DNA of 64,000 nucleotides from Congzhengia minquanensis (GTDB taxonomy: Bacteria > Bacillota > Clostridia > UBA1381 > UBA9506). The DNA is taken from assembly GCF_014384785.1 (NCBI RefSeq), contig NZ_JACRSU010000002.1, positions 62,001-126,000 of the forward strand, given 5' to 3'. The notes under the pieces were generated by a model. The model ran no database searches. It was not told the DNA's origin and saw only the letters and a program-made list of their open reading frames with translations. This document shows positions 60,960 to 64,000 of this stretch, piece after piece (position 1 is the stretch's first letter; each line of letters opens with the position of its first letter). The translations under genes and the position numbers were made by a program.

Positions 60960-62330
60960 TTATTTAATTTTTTCTAAATTTTCTGTTGTTAAAATCCGCC
61001 TGATATTAAAAATAAACAATAGCGTTGCGATTGTTGCTGATAGAATGTCTGATATAGGCTCTGCATAATAAATACCCCAAACGCCGAAAAATTTCGGCAG
61101 GATAATTGCCAGGGGAACCAGCAGAAGCACCTTTCTTAAAAGTGCAATAAACAGCGAAAGCTTTGCTTCGCCCAGTCCCAAAAAGGTTGGCTGAATACCC
61201 ATTTGCAGTCCGAAGAACAGCATACCAAACATGAAGACCGGCATTTGTCTGCCCACCAGCTCAATCAGCGTTATATCCGTGGTGAACATGGACGCAAAGA
61301 ACCTGGGCAGAAAAATTGTTAACAATGTGGCTACCAATGAAAAAACAAAACAAATTCCAATCATGCTGCGATAAGTCCGTTTCACCCTATGGAACTTGCC
61401 GGCGCCATAATTGTAGCTGATAATCGGCTGAACTCCCTGTGTAAAGCCGGAAATGGGGGCGAAAATCAGTTGCATAATGCTCTGCATAACCGTAACAGTG
61501 GCCACATGCAGGTCTCCACCGTAAAGCTGAAGACCGCGGTTTAGCACAATTCCCACCAGGCTTTCTGTAGACCGCATAATAAAAGGCGAAACCCCAAGCG
61601 CACAGATGTGGCCAATGATTTTGAAATCCGGCTTTAAAAACTTAAGTTTGATTTTAAGTGTAGACTTTTTGTCACACAGAACATAAACCGTCCAAATAGC
61701 GCTGAACAACTGAGAAATAACGGTGGCAACCGCGGCGCCGCGAACGCCCATTTTAAACACAAAAATAAAAATGGGGTCTAACACAATGTTTGTCACCGCG
61801 CCGACAACAATGGAAACCATTGCGTGAGTAGATCTGCCCTGAGTAATGATGTAAGGATTCAGCCCCAGAACAAGCTGCACCAAAAGCGTACCCACCAGAT
61901 AAATCGAAAGGTAGCTGCTGGCATACCCATATGTACTATCGCTTGCACCAAATGCATATAAAATCGGGCGCATAAAAATATAAAACACCGCCATACACAA
62001 AACAGAAAATACAATTAATAGGAACACGCCGTTTCCCATAATTTTTTCGGCCTTATCCCGGTCGCCTTTGCCAAGCCAAATGGCGGAAAGCGGAGCGCCG
62101 CCGGCACCAACGAAGGCAGAAAACGCCGAAATAAAAGTTAAAATTGGAAAAGTAACGCCAACGCCTGTCAGCGCGTTAATTCCAACATCGGGAATTCTTC
62201 CAATATAAATTCGGTCTACGATATTGTATAAAATATTAATAATTTGAGCCAGGATTGACGGAATTGCCATTTTCAGCATTAACTTCGACAGTTTTTCCGT
62301 ACCCATCAGCTCATTTTCTGTAGTTTGCAC
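60960..62330 (-). CDS. MATE-family efflux transporter (MepA-like)
   Basis: The 456-residue membrane protein begins with a short polar stretch and then MAIPSILAQIINILYNIVDR and IYIGRIPDVGINALTGVGV, the MepA-branch pattern; GVQPIISYNYGAGKFHRVKR marks the second half. It is distinct in sequence from the MATE protein at 58724. The start is GTG at 62330 with AAGGAG 12 nt upstream, a long spacing; a later in-frame ATG (residue 9) is possible. A hairpin separates it from pfkA. Confidence 0.88.
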   Translation of the reverse strand: MQTTENELMGTEKLSKLMLKMAIPSILAQIINILYNIVDRIYIGRIPDVGINALTGVGVTFPILTFISAFSAFVGAGGAPLSAIWLGKGDRDKAEKIMGNGVFLLIVFSVLCMAVFYIFMRPILYAFGASDSTYGYASSYLSIYLVGTLLVQLVLGLNPYIITQGRSTHAMVSIVVGAVTNIVLDPIFIFVFKMGVRGAAVATVISQLFSAIWTVYVLCDKKSTLKIKLKFLKPDFKIIGHICALGVSPFIMRSTESLVGIVLNRGLQLYGGDLHVATVTVMQSIMQLIFAPISGFTQGVQPIISYNYGAGKFHRVKRTYRSMIGICFVFSLVATLLTIFLPRFFASMFTTDITLIELVGRQMPVFMFGMLFFGLQMGIQPTFLGLGEAKLSLFIALLRKVLLLVPLAIILPKFFGVWGIYYAEPISDILSATIATLLFIFNIRRILTTENLEKIK

Positions 62331-62353
62331 GTTTTTTTAATTCTCCTTGAATG

Positions 62354-62397
62354 TTTATGAGGGACTGATGATTCAACACACATCAATCCCTCATAAA
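62354..62397. repeat. 17-bp stem hairpin between pfkA and the MATE gene
   Basis: TTTATGAGGGACTGATG (62354-62370) pairs with 62381-62397 with one mismatch and a 10-nt loop. On the minus strand no T tract follows before the AAGGAG site, so it is not a clear terminator; attenuation or mRNA protection is possible. Confidence 0.6.
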
Positions 62398-62415
62398 TAT
62401 TAAATTTTATTTTCA

Positions 62416-63390
62416 TTACATAGAAAGAATTTCTGAAATTTTCAGCAATTCCGCGTCTAACTTTTTCGACATGTTCAGGCCCTCTAAAATATCGTAGTCA
62501 ACAATATCATCGCCTTTTGTTGCCACAATACGGTTGCCGATGCCCTCTTTAATCAGCTCTACGGCGAAATAGCCCATTTTGCTGGCCACTACTCTGTCTT
62601 TCACAGACGGATTTCCGCCGCGCTGGATATGCCCCAAAATGGTTGCCCTTGTTTCAACGCCTGTTTCTTCTTCAATCCGTTTCGCCATATCAATTGCGCT
62701 GATGTTGTCTTTCGTCACGCCCTCGGCCACAATAATCAAATGCTGTTCTTTACCGCGTTTCACACCTTCTGCAATGCTCTGCAAAACATCTTTTTTAAAG
62801 TCAAAATGTTTTTCCGGAACAATTACGGCCTCGGCCCCGCAAGACAGGCCCACATAAGCGGCAATATACCCTGCATCACGACCCATAACCTCAACGACCG
62901 AACAACGGTCGTGGCTTCTGCATGTGTCGCGGATTTTGTCAATTGCTTCCTGAACGGTATTAAGCGCCGTGTCAAACCCGATGGTGTAATCGGAACAGCC
63001 AATGTCGTTGTCTATTGTGCCCGGAATTCCAACAGTTGGCAGGCCGGCAAGGCTTAAATCCCGTGCGCCCCTGAAAGAACCGTCGCCGCCGATAACAACT
63101 AAACCGTCAAGCCCAATTTCTTTTGCGGTTTCCACGGCTTTTTGAACGCCTTCCTGCGTTTTAAATTCCTTGCAGCGGGCCGACTGCAAAATTGTGCCGC
63201 CCCGATGGAGAATGTCTGAAACCGACCGGGCCGTCATTTCGTCATAAAGCCCTTCTAACAGGCCAACATATCCTTTTTTAATTCCAAGCACTTCAAGTCC
63301 TTGGTTAATGCCGGCGCGCACAACCGCACGAATTGCCGCATTCATTCCCGGTGCGTCGCCGCCGCTTGTTAAAACACCAATTTTTTTCAT
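62416..63390 (-). CDS. pfkA: ATP-dependent 6-phosphofructokinase
   Basis: PfkA phosphorylates fructose-6-P to fructose-1,6-bisphosphate. From ATG 63390 (AGGATG upstream) the 324-residue protein starts MKKIGVLTSGGDAPGMNAA and carries GGDGSFRGA, the catalytic VGIPGTIDNDIG and the substrate motif EVMGRDAGYIA. It is of normal length. GTG 63399 would be 1 nt from the ribosome site and is unlikely. A co-directional series thrS-mtrB-65-residue protein-pfkA leads into it. Confidence 0.96.
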   Translation of the reverse strand: MKKIGVLTSGGDAPGMNAAIRAVVRAGINQGLEVLGIKKGYVGLLEGLYDEMTARSVSDILHRGGTILQSARCKEFKTQEGVQKAVETAKEIGLDGLVVIGGDGSFRGARDLSLAGLPTVGIPGTIDNDIGCSDYTIGFDTALNTVQEAIDKIRDTCRSHDRCSVVEVMGRDAGYIAAYVGLSCGAEAVIVPEKHFDFKKDVLQSIAEGVKRGKEQHLIIVAEGVTKDNISAIDMAKRIEEETGVETRATILGHIQRGGNPSVKDRVVASKMGYFAVELIKEGIGNRIVATKGDDIVDYDILEGLNMSKKLDAELLKISEILSM

Positions 63391-63423
63391 ATTATTCACA
63401 TCCTAACCAAATTCTTTGCTAAA

Positions 63424-63621
63424 TTAAACCATGCTTTCAATGATAACGCTGTGGCCTTCCTCTACCTCAGACTCAGGGAGTAAAATTTCATAACAGCCAT
63501 ACTGTTCATCGGATCTCAGCCCAATAGACCGCATTTTTACCAAAAGCCCAGCGTCACGCAAAAGCTTTTTAATGGTCATAGCCGTTTCTTTGTTTTGCGT
63601 AATATACACAACAATCCACAA
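63424..63621 (-). CDS. 65-residue conserved-looking small protein
   Basis: I do not recognise the family with certainty. The protein starts MWIVVYITQNKETAMTIKKL from TTG 63621 with GGAGG 9 nt upstream and shows a beta-alpha-beta pattern (WIVVYITQ, a helix KLLRDAGLL, then EQYGCYEILLPE), resembling small DUF2007-type signalling proteins or a ferredoxin-like fold. It lies between the TRAP homologue and pfkA, 33 bp before pfkA. Expression with those genes is likely. Confidence 0.6.
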   Translation of the reverse strand: MWIVVYITQNKETAMTIKKLLRDAGLLVKMRSIGLRSDEQYGCYEILLPESEVEEGHSVIIESMV

Positions 63622-63656
63622 ACCATTAACACCTCCGTTAGCTTTTTGCGCAAAGC

Positions 63657-63890
63657 CTATTCGCTGGATTTTACAACGCCGTGACGGCAGAATACCGTCA
63701 CCTTGCCTTTAATTTTCATAGCCGACGTCATTTCAGTGAACTCGGCTATATAAATTTCACCTTTGTCAAGCTTTTCTGTGTGGTGAAAGCGAGTGTCGCG
63801 CCCCCGGGTAAGGCCGAAAATGCTAACGCCGTCTTCCTCCGCCCGCACAACGATATATTCTCCCGTACCGCCGCCTAAAATCTCGTCCAT
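63657..63890 (-). CDS. mtrB: Trp RNA-binding attenuation protein (TRAP)
   Basis: The 77-residue protein closely follows TRAP of Bacillus: EYIVVRAEEDGVSIFGLTRG, then FHHTEKLDKGEIYIAEFTE and SAMKIKGKV. TRAP forms an 11-subunit ring that, when loaded with tryptophan, wraps GAG/UAG repeats in trp leader RNA and causes termination or blocks translation. The RNA-contacting Lys of EKLDKGE and Lys of SAMKIKG are kept (the Arg58 position is Lys). The GTDT of the Bacillus protein reads GRDT here, one change in the tryptophan pocket. It starts directly after the thrS stop, with AAGGTGA upstream. No GAG-repeat leader lies in the window. Confidence 0.88.
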   Translation of the reverse strand: MDEILGGGTGEYIVVRAEEDGVSIFGLTRGRDTRFHHTEKLDKGEIYIAEFTEMTSAMKIKGKVTVFCRHGVVKSSE

Positions 63891-64000
63891 TTATCTCACC
63901 TTATCCTTTATTTCCTGTAAGATTTTTTCGATAAACTCTGCCTTTTTCATCTGGCCCAGATCCCCGTCTTTTCTGGAACGGACGCTGACGGAACCGGTTT
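63891..64000 (-). CDS. thrS: Threonyl-tRNA synthetase, C-terminal end (runs off the window)
   Basis: The last 35 residues are visible: TGSVSVRSRKDGDLGQM, then KKAEFIEKILQEIKDKVR and a stop at 63891. This is the end of the anticodon-binding domain of ThrRS, which charges tRNA-Thr. The stop directly precedes the mtrB ATG, so the two are likely co-transcribed. The catalytic part is outside the window. Confidence 0.8.
   Translation of the reverse strand, partial: TGSVSVRSRKDGDLGQMKKAEFIEKILQEIKDKVR

Noticed and set aside
1..64000. CRISPR arrays, prophage, insertion sequences, rRNA or tRNA genes
   Set aside because: No regularly spaced direct repeats, transposase, integrase or structural phage genes, and no cloverleaf or rRNA sequence were recognised.

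Overview
The window reads as one stretch of chromosome from a low-to-moderate GC Gram-positive anaerobe of the class Clostridia. Evidence for this: PolC-type replicase, IspG beside polC, a nadK-argR-recN run, a fabH-acpP-fabK-fabD-fabG-fabF-fabZ-accD-accA operon in the Firmicutes order, S-layer homology (SLH) anchored secreted proteins, a TRAP-like tryptophan attenuation protein and an oxygen-sensitive glycyl radical enzyme. Promoters look like sigma-A sites, mostly with an extended TGn -10 element and a 17-bp spacer. No phage, insertion sequence, CRISPR array, tRNA or rRNA was seen. Genus was not determined; the content fits a gut-type polysaccharide degrader.

Layout. 1-5975 (minus): ispG, polC and the N-terminal part of comEC. 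6162-7583 (plus): pyruvate kinase. 7643-11666 (minus): nadK, argR, recN and a divergent mreB paralogue. 11803-23892 (minus): three large secreted right-handed beta-helix proteins, apparently one transcription unit. 24053-26569 (minus): a copper P-type ATPase with a CopZ-like domain fused at its C-terminus. 26761-34609 (plus): a TetR regulator and the type II fatty acid synthesis operon, which lacks accB and accC. 34651-35816: two truncated remnants, divergently arranged. 35833-39462 (minus): a fourth beta-helix protein, with three SLH domains.

39761-53882 (plus) is the centrepiece: a HAD phosphatase, a B12-independent glycyl radical diol dehydratase with its activase, PduU- and PduV-like proteins, then (from a second promoter) a class II aldolase, a PduO/GlcG-like protein, a zinc alcohol dehydrogenase, two BMC-H shell proteins, a BMC-P vertex protein, PduS, PduT, a CoA-acylating aldehyde dehydrogenase, a second tandem-domain shell protein, PduL and a DeoR regulator. 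This is a nearly complete bacterial microcompartment for turning L-fuculose-1-P or L-rhamnulose-1-P into DHAP plus lactaldehyde, then 1,2-propanediol, propionaldehyde, propanol and propionyl phosphate. Five proteins carry encapsulation-peptide-like helices. Sugar transporters, isomerase and kinase are not in the window. The secreted beta-helix proteins may feed deoxysugars to this pathway; that link is inference.

53911-64000 is mixed: an esterase and a putative glycoside hydrolase, a 32-residue Cys/Gly-rich ORF, an ECF transporter S component, a remnant of an FAD oxidoreductase, tyrA, two MATE exporters flanking another esterase, pfkA, a 65-residue protein, an mtrB (TRAP) homologue and the 3' end of thrS.
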